Positions 8,178 through 17,700 of a stretch of DNA of 64,000 bases are shown here, one piece after another. Source of the stretch: Dolichospermum sp. LEGE 00240 (GTDB lineage Bacteria; Cyanobacteriota; Cyanobacteriia; Cyanobacteriales; Nostocaceae). The DNA lies in contig NZ_JADEVZ010000014.1 in assembly GCF_015207875.1 (NCBI RefSeq), forward strand, positions 1 to 64,000, written 5' to 3'. Position 1 is the stretch's first letter. Every line of letters starts with the position of its first letter. Position numbers and translations under genes: made by a program. Below the pieces are notes generated by a model that had not been told where the DNA came from, made no database searches, and saw only the letters and a list, made by a program, of their open reading frames with translations.

Positions 8178-8408
8178 TTATTCTGTGATTTTGTTTAAAA
8201 CTCCACTACGAATCATCATTTGTGGCCAAATTAACAGAAAAAATCCCATCCAAATTAATAATGGAATAGCTACTAAAATTGTTACCCAAATAATTTTAAA
8301 TATTAACCAACTGCCGCTAATTAATGTGACAGCAGTGAGGATAATTGACCAAGGCTGACACCACCAAGGTTTATATTTCCAAGGGCTAATTGTTTGTTCT
8401 TCAGACAT
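8178..8408 (-). CDS. Small two-helix membrane protein (DUF6737-like)
   Basis: The 76-residue protein has a polar N-terminus, a Trp-rich stretch (PWKYKPWWCQPWSI) and two hydrophobic helices covering about residues 20-40 and 42-66. It resembles short conserved cyanobacterial membrane proteins of the DUF6737 type. Function is unknown. It sits alone on the minus strand, divergent from the NDH-2 gene. Confidence 0.6.
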   Translation of the reverse strand: MSEEQTISPWKYKPWWCQPWSIILTAVTLISGSWLIFKIIWVTILVAIPLLIWMGFFLLIWPQMMIRSGVLNKITE

Positions 8409-8608
8409 TTTTGGATCAAAAAACTGGAATTTGCTAGGAATATTATATCAGCATTTATCCTCATATTTTTTGATCATCATTTATTCGTAACTTTGACTAC
8501 TTTTAGTCTTTTTGCAAGAGTTCTCAATAGACGGCAAAATATATTATAATATTGTTACATATTTGTTAAGAAAGGTTACATTACTCTTAACAAAAGGAAA
8601 TATTGTTT

Positions 8609-9970
8609 ATGGTTGTTCCCCGTGAGAAGAATGCACCACATGAGGTTGTTATCGTTGGTGGTGGTTTTGGTGGACTGTATGCAGCCAAGGCGCTTGCGAA
8701 CACGAAGGTAAATGTTACTCTGATTGATAAACGTAATTTTCACCTATTTCAGCCGCTTTTATATCAAGTTGCCACAGGTACGCTATCACCGTCGGACATT
8801 TCCGCACCACTACGATCTGTATTCAGCAAAAGCAAAAATACAAAGGTGTTGTTAGGAGAAGTAACTGATATTAATCCTAAAGCGCAACGAGTTATTTTTG
8901 GTGATGAATCCATACCTTATGATACATTAATTCTAGCCACTGGTGCTAATCATTCCTACTTTGGGAAGGATAATTGGAAAGAATTTGCTCCTGGCTTGAA
9001 AACGGTGGAAGATGCGATAGAAATGCGCCGGCAGATATTTTCAGCATTTGAAGCCGCAGAAAAAGAAAGTGATCCGGTAAAACGGCGGGCTTTGTTAACT
9101 TTTGTGATTGTGGGGGGAGGTCCAACTGGTGTAGAATTGTCAGGTGCGATCGCCGAGTTGGCATACCAAACTCTCAAAGAAGATTTTCGTAACATTGACA
9201 CCGCAGAAACGAAAATTTTATTATTACAAGGTGGCGATCGCATTCTCCCACACATTGCCCCAGAATTATCGCAAGTAGCAATAGAATCTTTACAAAAGTT
9301 GGGTGTGGTTATTCACACTCAAACCAGAGTCACAAATATTGAAAATGACATTGTTACTTTCAAGCAAAACGGTGAATTGACAGAAATTCCCTCAAAAACT
9401 ATCTTGTGGGCAGCGGGTGTGCAAGGTTCAGCTTTGGGGAAAATCCTTGCAGAACGGACAGATGTAGAGTGCGATTTCTCTGCCAGAGTAGTTGTAGAAC
9501 CTGACTTGACTATCAAGGATTATAAAAACATTTTCGTAATTGGAGACTTAGCTAATTTCTCCCATCAAAATGGTAAACCCTTACCCGGTGTTGCCCCCGT
9601 AGCCAAACAACAAGGAGAGTATGTAGGTAAACTCATCAAACGACGGCTGCAAGATCGGACTTTGCCAGAATTTAAATACAATGATGTGGGTAGTTTGGCA
9701 ATGATTGGGCAAAATTTAGCCGTTGTAGATTTAGGCTTCATCAAACTCACAGGTTTCATTGCTTGGGTATTTTGGCTAGTAATTCACATCTATTTCTTGA
9801 TTGAGTTTGACACTAAACTAGTAGTAGTAATTCAGTGGGCATGGAATTATATTACTCGGAATCGGCGCTCTCGATTGATTACAGGTAAAGAGGCTTTTTT
9901 AGCAACACAACCTGTTAACAATAGTGGCGATTCCCAACCCAACAAAAATAAGCAGCCAGTCAATCTCTAG
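8609..9970 (+). CDS. Type II NADH dehydrogenase (NDH-2)
   Basis: The product (453 residues) is a single-subunit flavoprotein that oxidises NAD(P)H and reduces quinone without proton pumping. Visible motifs are VIVGGGFGGLYAA (FAD), the AATG-type ILATGANHSYFG segment, VIVGGGPTGVEL (NADH), the second FAD motif IFVIGDLA followed by PGVAPVAKQQGEYV (the quinone-site AQxAxQ-type block), and a C-terminal hydrophobic anchor (about residues 375-405). The ATG at 8609 is preferred because AAAGGAAA lies 8 bases upstream. A TATAAT sequence at 8545-8550 may be the -10 box. The gene stands alone. Confidence 0.9.
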   Translation: MVVPREKNAPHEVVIVGGGFGGLYAAKALANTKVNVTLIDKRNFHLFQPLLYQVATGTLSPSDISAPLRSVFSKSKNTKVLLGEVTDINPKAQRVIFGDESIPYDTLILATGANHSYFGKDNWKEFAPGLKTVEDAIEMRRQIFSAFEAAEKESDPVKRRALLTFVIVGGGPTGVELSGAIAELAYQTLKEDFRNIDTAETKILLLQGGDRILPHIAPELSQVAIESLQKLGVVIHTQTRVTNIENDIVTFKQNGELTEIPSKTILWAAGVQGSALGKILAERTDVECDFSARVVVEPDLTIKDYKNIFVIGDLANFSHQNGKPLPGVAPVAKQQGEYVGKLIKRRLQDRTLPEFKYNDVGSLAMIGQNLAVVDLGFIKLTGFIAWVFWLVIHIYFLIEFDTKLVVVIQWAWNYITRNRRSRLITGKEAFLATQPVNNSGDSQPNKNKQPVNL

Positions 9971-10092
9971 TATTTGTGGTTGACATGAAGTAGCTCAACT
10001 AAAAACACTTAAAACCCAAATCCTTGACTACTTAGAGAAGTCGGGGATTTATTTTTTTGCATTGAGTTATTCTCATCAAATACCCAGAAAAA

Positions 10093-10497
10093 TCATTCCT
10101 GTAACCAATTTTCTAAACTTAATCCCTCAACTCTCAATAAATCGCTATCATTAGAAACCAGAATAAATCCTTTAACGATAGCAGTTGCGGCAATTAAAAT
10201 ATCTTCTGTTTGAATTGGTAATCCTCTTAATCTAAGATTTGCATAAATTTCTGACGCTTTTTCTAAAATTGCTAAATCATCCAAGAAAATAATTTGATAA
10301 TCCTTACAGAAATTATCAAATCTTTCTAATTGTTTAATTGCGTTGACTGCAAATAAACCTCTTTTAATTTCAAAGTAAGTAACGCAACTGATACTTAATG
10401 ATCCTTCTTGAGATTGAAATTCTTTTAATCTTTGCTTAATTTTGGAATTATTTTTTAGTTCTAAGGAGACAATATTGGTATCTAATAAATATGCCAT
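10093..10497 (-). CDS. VapC-type PIN-domain toxin
   Basis: The 134-residue protein shows a complete PIN domain: MAYLLDTNIVS (Asp), SISCVTYFEIKRGL (Glu), LPIQTEDILIAATA (Asp) and VSNDSDLLRVEGL (final Asp). VapC toxins cleave tRNA or rRNA and are neutralised by a co-encoded partner. It lies 6 bases downstream of a 98-residue antitoxin-like gene. A decayed copy of the same module is at 20374-20719. Confidence 0.85.
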   Translation of the reverse strand: MAYLLDTNIVSLELKNNSKIKQRLKEFQSQEGSLSISCVTYFEIKRGLFAVNAIKQLERFDNFCKDYQIIFLDDLAILEKASEIYANLRLRGLPIQTEDILIAATAIVKGFILVSNDSDLLRVEGLSLENWLQE

Positions 10498-10503
10498 ATT
10501 TTT

Positions 10504-10800
10504 TTATTTCCGTTTAATCATTTCATCAAAAATTGCTATTTGTTCGGAAGTTAATTCATTTAAAGTTCCTGCTACTGCTTCTGTCACCATGATTCCGCTA
10601 CAACGGGTTTTTAAGTCCTGATCTTGCATACTATTAAACTCATCAATAGGTAAGTTTTGCTGAAATAGATTATATAACTCGTGAATCATTTCCTCTGCAT
10701 TCAGTTCTTCCTTAAATAAAGGACGTTCTTCCATCAAAATATTAACTATTTTCTCAATTCTGCTGATCATGGACTCTTGTTGAAGTTCTGTTGATAACAT
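10504..10800 (-). CDS. Antitoxin partner of VapC (unnamed family)
   Basis: The 98-residue, acidic, all-helical protein precedes vapC by 6 bases and has a strong GGAGG ribosome binding site. It lacks a recognisable AbrB, RHH or Phd DNA-binding motif. It is homologous to the 98-residue protein at 20374-20670; both end in EQIAIFDEMIKRK or a close variant and share an E-x-MI-x-ELYNLF-type segment. Its role as antitoxin is inferred from position and pairing. Confidence 0.65.
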   Translation of the reverse strand: MLSTELQQESMISRIEKIVNILMEERPLFKEELNAEEMIHELYNLFQQNLPIDEFNSMQDQDLKTRCSGIMVTEAVAGTLNELTSEQIAIFDEMIKRK

Positions 10801-10918
10801 AATATTTCCTCCAGAGATATGTAAATGATATTCATAGATGTTATATATTGTAGCATTTTTTAGTTTTGTGATGTCTGTTTATTACACCAGTGTTAATTTT
10901 TGACTAACGAGTGAATAA

Positions 10919-11635
10919 TTAAACAATTTAGGCAATGCTTACAACTCCCTGGGACAGTCCGAAAGGGCGATCACATTCTACCAGCAGTCTTTGGATATAT
11001 TTAAGGAGATAGGGGATATTCAGGGGGAAAGTAATTCCTTAATCGGTTTAGGCAATGCTTACTACTCCCTGGGACAGTACCAAAAGGCGATCGCTTTCCA
11101 CCAGCAGTCTTTGGATATAGCTAAGGAGATAGGGGATATTCGGGGGGAAAGTCGTTCCTTAAACAATTTAGGCAATGCTTACTACTCCCTGGGACAGTAC
11201 CAAAAGGCGATCGCCTTCCACCAGCAGTCTTTGGATATATTTAAGGAGATAGGGGATATTCGGGGGGAAAGTAATTCCTTAATCGGTTTAGGCAATGCTT
11301 ACAACTCCCTGGGACAGTACGAAAGGGCGATCGCTTTCTACCAGCAGTCTTTGGATATAGCTAAGGAGATAGGGGATATTCGGGGAGAAGCAAATGCTTG
11401 GTTTAATTTAGGTCTGTCCTTAGAAAAAGTGGATAGGGAACAAGATGCACTGGGTGCTTATCGCAATGCGCGGGAACTGTATCAGACAATGGGACTTGAT
11501 GATAAGGTGCAAAATTGTAACAATGCAATTGAGGATCTTTCTCAACCACAAAAGCCTGTAGTTTTCCGTACTAGGTTTTGGGGTTGGTTGCGTCGGTTAT
11601 GGCGTTGGTTACGCGGTTGGTTTCGGCGATAAATA
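10919..11635 (+). pseudogene. 5'-truncated tetratricopeptide (TPR) repeat protein
   Basis: An in-frame stop at 10916 is followed at once by TPR sequence (LNNLGNAYNSLGQSERAI) with no start codon, so the original N-terminus is missing; the first possible start is a TTG at 10991 inside the first repeat. Four 120-bp units beginning at 10928, 11048, 11168 and 11288, plus a weaker fifth, each encode a 40-residue TPR with the consensus GNAY-x-SLGQY-x-AI-x-FYQQSLDI-x-KEIGD. The C-terminus is a Trp/Arg-rich tail (WGWLRRLWRWLRGW). Such repeats mediate protein contacts in CHAT- or NB-ARC-type proteins; the partner domain is lost. Confidence 0.8.
10928..11407 (+). repeat. Four tandem 120-bp TPR-coding repeats
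   Basis: Units start at 10928, 11048, 11168 and 11288 and differ at only a few positions. Units 1 and 4 (NSLGQ-x-ERAI) and units 2 and 3 (YSLGQYQKAI) pair as nearest relatives, which suggests expansion by unequal recombination. Confidence 0.9.
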
Positions 11636-11704
11636 AAATCTGTTAAGTTATAATTAATCTAATGTGTTAATCCCCAAATCTTTGAAAATTATAGTTTCAA
11701 ATTT

Positions 11705-12064
11705 ATGAACAGCCAAACTATTCCTCAAATTATTCCTAAGAAGGATATTACTGAATATTTCAACTTCCTTTTTCCTGAAGATATTAGACTAAAAAACTCT
11801 AGAATAGGAATTGAAACAATACTTTATGAATACATTGATTGTGGACGTTCTCCAGAAGAGATTGCTCAAATATATCAATCACTTTCTTTAGAACAAGTCT
11901 ATGCGACTATCCTTTACTATTTGCAAAACAGAGAAACTATCAGCGATTACATGAAGAATTGGATAGAACATGGTCATAGAATGAGAGAACAACAGCGACT
12001 TAATCCCCCACCAGTATCAGAAAAACTTCGTCAACTGAGAATAGAAAGACAAGCAAAAGTATAA
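11705..12064 (+). CDS. DUF433-family antitoxin-like protein
   Basis: The 119-residue protein contains the DUF433 winged-helix region: RLKNSRIGIETILYEYIDCG followed by SPEEIAQIYQSLSLEQVYAT, and a helical C-terminal tail. DUF433 proteins are usually partners of DUF5615 PIN-like proteins, and the next gene, 4 bases downstream, is exactly that. It probably acts as the antitoxin and autoregulator of the pair. Confidence 0.75.
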   Translation: MNSQTIPQIIPKKDITEYFNFLFPEDIRLKNSRIGIETILYEYIDCGRSPEEIAQIYQSLSLEQVYATILYYLQNRETISDYMKNWIEHGHRMREQQRLNPPPVSEKLRQLRIERQAKV

Positions 12065-12068
12065 GGAA

Positions 12069-12431
12069 ATGACCATTAAATATTTGATTGATGAAAATAT
12101 CAATCCTTTATATCCAAAACAAATTAAACTCAAAGAACCTGATATTGTTGTTCAGGTGGTAGGAGAAACAGGAATACCACAGAAAGGGACACTTGATCCT
12201 GAAATTCTCTGTTAGTGTGAGGAGAATAATTTCGTATTAGTCACAAATAACCGTACTTCTATGCCTGTACATTTAGCTGATCACATGGCTGTGAATCGTC
12301 ACATACCAGGAATTTTCATTCTCAATCCTAATTTAAGTGTTGGTGAAAATATAGAAGAATTAATCTTAGTTGCTTTAGCTTCAGAAGATGGTGAATATCA
12401 AGATCGTATAGTTTATTTACCCTTACCATAG
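12069..12431 (+). pseudogene. DUF5615 PIN-like toxin with an in-frame amber stop
   Basis: The 121-codon frame starts MTIKYLIDENINPLYPKQIK, typical of DUF5615 Mut7-C/PIN-like proteins (the conserved Asp and Glu are in LIDENIN), and continues through FVLVTNNRTSMPVHLADH to a normal end at RIVYLPLP. A TAG at 12213 interrupts it, in the context LC-stop-CEENNF, where relatives commonly have Trp. A single G-to-A change would give it. The toxin is probably inactive unless the stop is suppressed. Confidence 0.8.
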
Positions 12432-12449
12432 CTGTTAAAAATATTCAAG

Positions 12450-12515
12450 AGAAAGTTATTCCTTGGAAAATTTAGGCAATGCTTAGAACTCGCTAGTATA
12501 ATATAAAAGAGCGCG
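12450..12515 (+). pseudogene. Isolated decayed TPR repeat unit
   Basis: The sequence reads ESYSLENLGNA-stop-NSLV-stop-YKRAR, a degenerate copy of the 40-residue unit in the array at 10928-11407, with two stops. It shows that the TPR gene or array once extended through, or was duplicated around, the DUF433/DUF5615 pair. Confidence 0.7.
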
Positions 12516-12547
12516 TAATTAATAAACTGTTAAAGTTGTAAAATTCA

Positions 12548-13357
12548 ATGTATGACAACATCTGTAAATATCTCGCCGAAAACTTCCAAGCCGACTTAGC
12601 CACATGGTTACTAGGTTCACCAGTCGAATTAACAGAACTGAGTCCAACAGAATTATCAAACGAACCAATTCGCGCTGATTCGTTGATTTTATTACAATCA
12701 GAGAACTTAATATTACATATTGAGTTTCAGACCGATGGTAATAAAAATATACCCTTTAGGATGTTAGATTATCGAGTTAGAGGTTATCGGCGTTTTCCTG
12801 ACAAAGAGATGCGCCAAGTAGTGATTTATTTGAGAAAAACAGATTCTGAATTAGTCCATGAGAATAGTTTCAGATTAAACAAAACCCACCATAAGTTTGA
12901 AGTAATCCGTCTATGGGAACAACCAACAGAACAATTTATGACCGCGCCCGGTTTATTGCCATTTGCCGTGCTAAGTCAGACAGAAGATCCTACAATGGTA
13001 TTGAGCCAGGTAGCAGAAGCAGTCGAAAAAATTAAAGATCAACAACAACAAAGGGATATAGCTGCTGCCAGCAGTATTTTAGCTGGGTTGGTGTTAAATA
13101 GAAATGTAATCAAGAAAATTTTCAGGAGTGAGATTATGCGCGAATCAGTAATTTATCAAGACATCCTTGAAGAAGGTGAAGCTAAAGGTGAAGCCAGAGG
13201 CAAAGCTGAAGGTGAAGCGAAAGGTAAGGCTGAAACAACAAGAAAATTGGCTATAAATTTATTACGAATTGGTATGAATTTAGAGCAAATTGCTGAAGTC
13301 ACTGAATTATCTGTTGAACAAGTTCGAGCTTTACAACAAGAAATTCAATCATTGTAA
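12548..13357 (+). CDS. Rpn family PD-(D/E)XK nuclease / putative transposase
   Basis: The 269-residue protein matches the Rpn/DUF4351-type family of cyanobacteria: an N-terminal DNADLATWLLG-like segment, a nuclease core with ADSLILLQSENLILHIEFQT (E and Q of the ExQ/K motif) followed by RMLDYRVRGYR, and a C-terminal low-complexity GEAKGEARGKAEG stretch leading to a helix-turn-helix-like segment (MNLEQIAEVTELSVEQVRAL). Rpn proteins promote RecA-independent recombination and can be toxic. It appears intact. No partner gene is coupled to it. Confidence 0.8.
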   Translation: MYDNICKYLAENFQADLATWLLGSPVELTELSPTELSNEPIRADSLILLQSENLILHIEFQTDGNKNIPFRMLDYRVRGYRRFPDKEMRQVVIYLRKTDSELVHENSFRLNKTHHKFEVIRLWEQPTEQFMTAPGLLPFAVLSQTEDPTMVLSQVAEAVEKIKDQQQQRDIAAASSILAGLVLNRNVIKKIFRSEIMRESVIYQDILEEGEAKGEARGKAEGEAKGKAETTRKLAINLLRIGMNLEQIAEVTELSVEQVRALQQEIQSL

Positions 13358-13398
13358 AACTGAGTATTTGTAGTGATTTTTCAGTAAAGAGTACGATT

Positions 13399-13431
13399 CC
13401 TACGGAGCGCTTCGCTATCGCTCTCCGTAGG
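13399..13431. repeat. CCTACGGAG palindromic repeat
   Basis: A 33-base hairpin with CCTACGGAG/CTCCGTAGG arms around a CGCTTCGCTATCG loop. GCTATCGCTCT-type sequences recur at about 19805 and elsewhere, so it belongs to a dispersed palindrome family. Confidence 0.65.
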
Positions 13432-13518
13432 CATCATGTATACCTCACAACTAACGAAGATGAGCGATCGGCTTTCACAAGGTAACACCAGTATAATCAT
13501 AAAAATGGGAGGATATCA

Positions 13519-13641
13519 ATGAGCTTAGTCATTTCCGAAGATATTGTCCAAGCAAGTGGATTATCAGAAAAAGAATTAGTTTTAGAATTGATTATTCTAT
13601 TATTTCAAAGGAAAAAAATTAGTAAGAAAAAGGAACTTTGA
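13519..13641 (+). pseudogene. UPF0175-type antitoxin fragment
   Basis: A 40-codon frame behind GGGAGG encodes MSLVISEDIVQASGLSEKEL, the usual N-terminus of UPF0175 proteins, but it stops soon after the first helix; the family is normally about 80-90 residues. The second half, including the helix-turn-helix, and the PIN partner are missing. It is a truncated antitoxin. Confidence 0.65.
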
Positions 13642-13760
13642 ATAATAAATTGACAGAGTTATTAGAAATATTTCAAACTGATGAATTGTCATTAGAAGAA
13701 ATTACAGAAGAAGTTGAAATTGTCCGTTCTCAAATTTATGACAGAAAACACAACATTTAA
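13638..13760 (+). CDS. Very small acidic ORF overlapping the UPF0175 fragment
   Basis: A 40-codon frame from a TTG overlapping the preceding stop encodes an acidic, helical peptide (NNKLTELLEIFQTDELSLEE and onward, ending DRKHNI). It could be a translationally coupled small gene or the C-terminal debris of another antitoxin. I cannot name it. Confidence 0.3.
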   Translation: MNNKLTELLEIFQTDELSLEEITEEVEIVRSQIYDRKHNI

Positions 13761-13843
13761 GATAATTATTGATGTTGGTAATGTTGGGTTTCCTTGCGTC
13801 AACCCAACCTACTTAAATCTTATATTATTTTAGATGACATTGA

Positions 13844-14230
13844 TTAAGAAACAGTCAAATAATTGTTATTTGCTGTAATTTTAACTTCTAAACCTCTATC
13901 ATTTGTTTTTGTATGAGAAAATTCTTCAAATAGCTTGAAAAAGTTATAAAAAGCTCCTTGTTCATCCGTAGAATTTAAAAGAATAATACTATCCCATCCT
14001 TTACTATCACTAATATTATATTTACGCTGTATCCATTCTTGAAATTGATCAAACTCTTTTTCTTGTTCTGTACGTGGTAATCCTAATTCCATTCTCGCTT
14101 GACTATAGCCAACCAATAACATATTTAATCGAGTAATGGAACAATTTCCTAAATACATTCCTGGTCTTTGCTTAATTCTGTCTAATAGATGATGAAGGTA
14201 TTCATTTTTTACGTCTAACATTACTTTCAA
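13844..14230 (-). CDS. Putative immunity protein of the adjacent papain-fold toxin
   Basis: The 128-residue protein opens with LHHLLDRIKQRPGMYLGNCS, a motif I associate with small uncharacterised immunity-like proteins, and has no signal peptide. It starts 4 bases after the stop of the papain-fold toxin domain. In polymorphic toxin loci the immunity gene lies immediately 3' of the toxin, so an immunity role is the natural inference. Sequence alone does not prove it. Confidence 0.55.
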   Translation of the reverse strand: MKVMLDVKNEYLHHLLDRIKQRPGMYLGNCSITRLNMLLVGYSQARMELGLPRTEQEKEFDQFQEWIQRKYNISDSKGWDSIILLNSTDEQGAFYNFFKLFEEFSHTKTNDRGLEVKITANNNYLTVS

Positions 14231-14234
14231 TCTC

Positions 14235-14675
14235 CTAAAATTCTAATTCTGTAATTTGAAATTTTTGACCAAAATGCAATAGCCCTTGAAATAAGAGATT
14301 TGCCATCCATTCTTCTCTGTCAATTCCTATAGAATGATGGTTATCAAAAACTGTTTCTATACCATTAATAATAATCACAACTCCTTGATGACGACCATTA
14401 GTAGAGATAGCTTCTTCAGGAAATGTCTCATCATAAATAAAACTGTTTGCTCCTGTAGATGCTCCTGTATATAATTTAATCAACTTCCCATGAATTCCTT
14501 GAGAAATTAAGTAACTTTTAATTGCTTCAGTACATTCAACACATTTAAAGTTTTCATAACTGCTGGCAATGGCTTGAATTTGATGAATTTGTTCAGCGTT
14601 AATGGAAATGGAACTAACTCCTTTGGTAGTGCAATAGTTTAGAACAATAAAATCTGGGTAAATACTACTAAGATA
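14235..14675 (-). pseudogene. Orphan papain-fold toxin domain (polymorphic toxin C-terminus)
   Basis: The minus-strand frame is open from a TAA at 14676-14678 down to 14235 with no ATG; the only possible starts are internal (a TTG at 14483). It encodes SSYENFKCVECTEAIKSYLI, STNGRHQGVVIIING and ETVFDNHHSIGI, which fit the Cys, His and Asp/Asn of papain fold toxin 2. These domains form the C-terminal warhead of large secreted polymorphic toxins. Here the delivery part is absent, so it is a silent cassette or a relic. All three candidate catalytic positions are kept. Confidence 0.65.
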
Positions 14676-14721
14676 TTAACACATATTTATTTCATATTCA
14701 AAATCTATGGTAAACCGAAAA

Positions 14722-14751
14722 ATCCCCGACTTCTCAAAGAAATCGGGGATC
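14722..14751. repeat. ATCCCCGACTTCT hairpin repeat
   Basis: An imperfect member of the GATCCCCGACTTCTT family, located just after the 3' end of nifJ. Confidence 0.75.
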
Positions 14752-14755
14752 TAAA

Positions 14756-17700
14756 TTACCTATTCGCCAAATATTGATACATTTCCCATCTAGCATTAAC
14801 TTCAGCTTGCGCTTGTTCTAGCAACAACTTCGCAACCTCCGGTTTACTCTTCGTCAACATCTTAAAGCGATTCTCCTGATACATGGATTTTTCTACCGAT
14901 TCAGAAGGCGCTTTCATGTCCAATTGTAGGGGGTTCTTACCCTCATTTTGTAATGCCGGATTATAGCGATATAACAACCATCTTCCTGAGTCCACTAACG
15001 CCTTTTGCTGTTGTAAACCAGTGGTCATATCAATACCGTGAGCAATACAATGACTGTAGGCAATAATGATTGATGGACCATCAAAAGCTTCCGCTTCTAA
15101 AAATGCTTTGAGTGTATGTTCATCTTTCGCACCTAACGCCACACTCGCCACATAAACATTACCATAAGTCATCGCCATTAAACCCAAATCTTTCTTAGGT
15201 GCAGGTTTTCCACCAGTCGCATATTTCGCAACTGCGGCTTTTGGTGTGGCTTTAGAAGATTGTCCTCCGGTGTTAGAATAAACTTCTGTATCCATGACCA
15301 AAATATTCACATTGCGTCCTGTAGAAATCACATGATCAATACCACCAAAATCTATATCATACGCCCAACCATCACCCCCAACTATCCACACACTTTTCTT
15401 GACTAAATAATCAGCGAGGGATTTGAGATTTTGGATTTGAGATTTGAGATTTGCGTCTTTTATGGTTTCCGCAATCTCATCTAATTTGTGTTGAAGAATA
15501 ACAATTCTTTCCCGTTGATCCCAAATATCCGCTTCAGTTTTTTGTTCAGCTTTGAGAATGGCATTAACTAAATTATCGCCAATTTCATTACTTAATTGTG
15601 ACAATAATTCTCCTGCAAATTCCGCTTGTTTGTCTATAGATAAACGATAACCAAAACCAAATTCAGCGTTATCTTCAAATAAACTATTAGACCAGGCTGG
15701 ACCTCTTCCGTCAGCGTTTTGACTCCAAGGAGTTGTGGGGAGATTTCCCCCGTAAATGGAAGAACAACCGGTGGCGTTGGCAATGAGTGAGCGATCGCCA
15801 AACAATTGTGTTAATAATTTAAGGTAGGGCGTTTCTCCGCAACCAGCACAAGCACCGGAAAATTCAAACAACGGTTCTTGTAATTGCTGCTGACGAATTT
15901 GGTTTACTTTCAACTTTGTGCGATCGGGATTTGGTAAACTCAAAAAGAAATTCCAGTTTTCCCGTTCTTGTTCCCGCAAAGGTAACTGGGGACTCATATT
16001 AATCGCCTTGCGGGTGGGTTCTGCCTTGTTTTTGGCAGGGCAGACACTCACACAAATTTCACAGCCTGTACAGTCTTCTGGCGCTACCTGAATGGTGAAT
16101 TTCTGGTTAGCAAAGCTCTTATCTTTGGCATTAGTGGACTTAAAAGATATGGGTGCGTTGACTAACTCACTGGATTGATAAGCTTTGGCGCGAATAGCAG
16201 CGTGAGGACAAACCATCACACATTTACCACATTGAACGCAGACATCAGCCTCCCAAACGGGGATTTCCTCCGCAACGTTGCGTTTTTCCCATTTTGCAGT
16301 TCCACTGGGGAAAGTTCCGTCAGCAGGTAACGCACTTACAGGTAAATCATCACCTTCCCAGACCATGATTTTGCTAAGAACATTCTCCACAAATTTGGGT
16401 GCATTATTTTGCAGAAATCTTGCGTTATTTTGTAGAGACGTTCCATGGAACGTCTCTACATTTACAGAATGCAGATTTTCTAGGGTGTTGTCTACGGCTT
16501 TTAAATTCATCTTGACAACTTCCGCGCCTTTTTTACCGTATGTTTTTTCTATGGCTTGTTTGATTTTACTAATAGCTTCTCTTTCTGGCAATACCCCTGC
16601 TAAAGCAAAGAAACACACCTGCATGATAGTGTTAATTCTGTGTCCCATACCACTATCTTTTGCCACTTGACTAGCATTAATAGTATAAACTTTCAGGTTC
16701 TTGTCAATAATTTGCTGTTGAACTTTTGAAGGTAGATTTTCCCAAACCTGATCAGCATCATAAGGACTATTTAACAACAAAGTTGCTCCCGGTGCAGCAG
16801 CTTTTAAAATATCAATAGTTTCCACAAATCCCCAATGATGACAACCGATAAAATTAGCCTTGTCTATCAGGTAAGTTGAGCGAATTGTTCCAGTTCCGAA
16901 CCGTAAATGAGAAACTGTCATAGAACCGGACTTTTTAGAATCATAAACAAAGTAACCTTGGGCGTTATTTTCTGTACCTTCCCCGATGATTTTGATGGAG
17001 TTTTTATTTGCCCCTACTGTACCATCTGAACCTAAACCATAGAACATTGCCCGAACCACATGATCTGGTTCTGTAGAGAAATTGGCATCAAAATTCAAAG
17101 AAGTGAAAGTGACATCATCATTAATCCCAATTGTGAAATGATTTTTGGGTTTAATTTGAGTCAGATTATCAAAAATACTCTTCACCATTGCGGGAGTAAA
17201 TTCCTTAGAAGACAGTCCATATCTGCCCCCAACAATTTTGGGGAACGTAGTTTTTTTCCACCCTTCATAAATAGCTGTCACCACATCTAAATATAAAGGT
17301 TCTCCCGCACTTCCAGCTTCTTTAGTTCTATCAAGAACAGCAATAGATTTAACACTATTCGGTAATGCTTCTATAAATCTGGCAACATCAAAAGGACGGA
17401 AAAGCCGCACTTTGATAACTCCGACTTTTTCCCCTTGATTGTTGAGATAATCTACGGTTTCATGGACAGTTTCACAACCAGAACCCATAATTACAATTAC
17501 TCTTTCTGCCTTGGGTGCGCCATGATATTCATAGAGTTTGTAATATCTGCCTGTGCGTTCTCCAAATTTATCCATTATTGTTTGAACAATATCAGCACAA
17601 CCATCATAATAAGGGTTTGCACTTTCACGAGATTGAAAATAAACATCAGGATTTTGTGCCGTTCCTCGTAATACTGGTTTATCTGGAGTTAAGCACCGTT

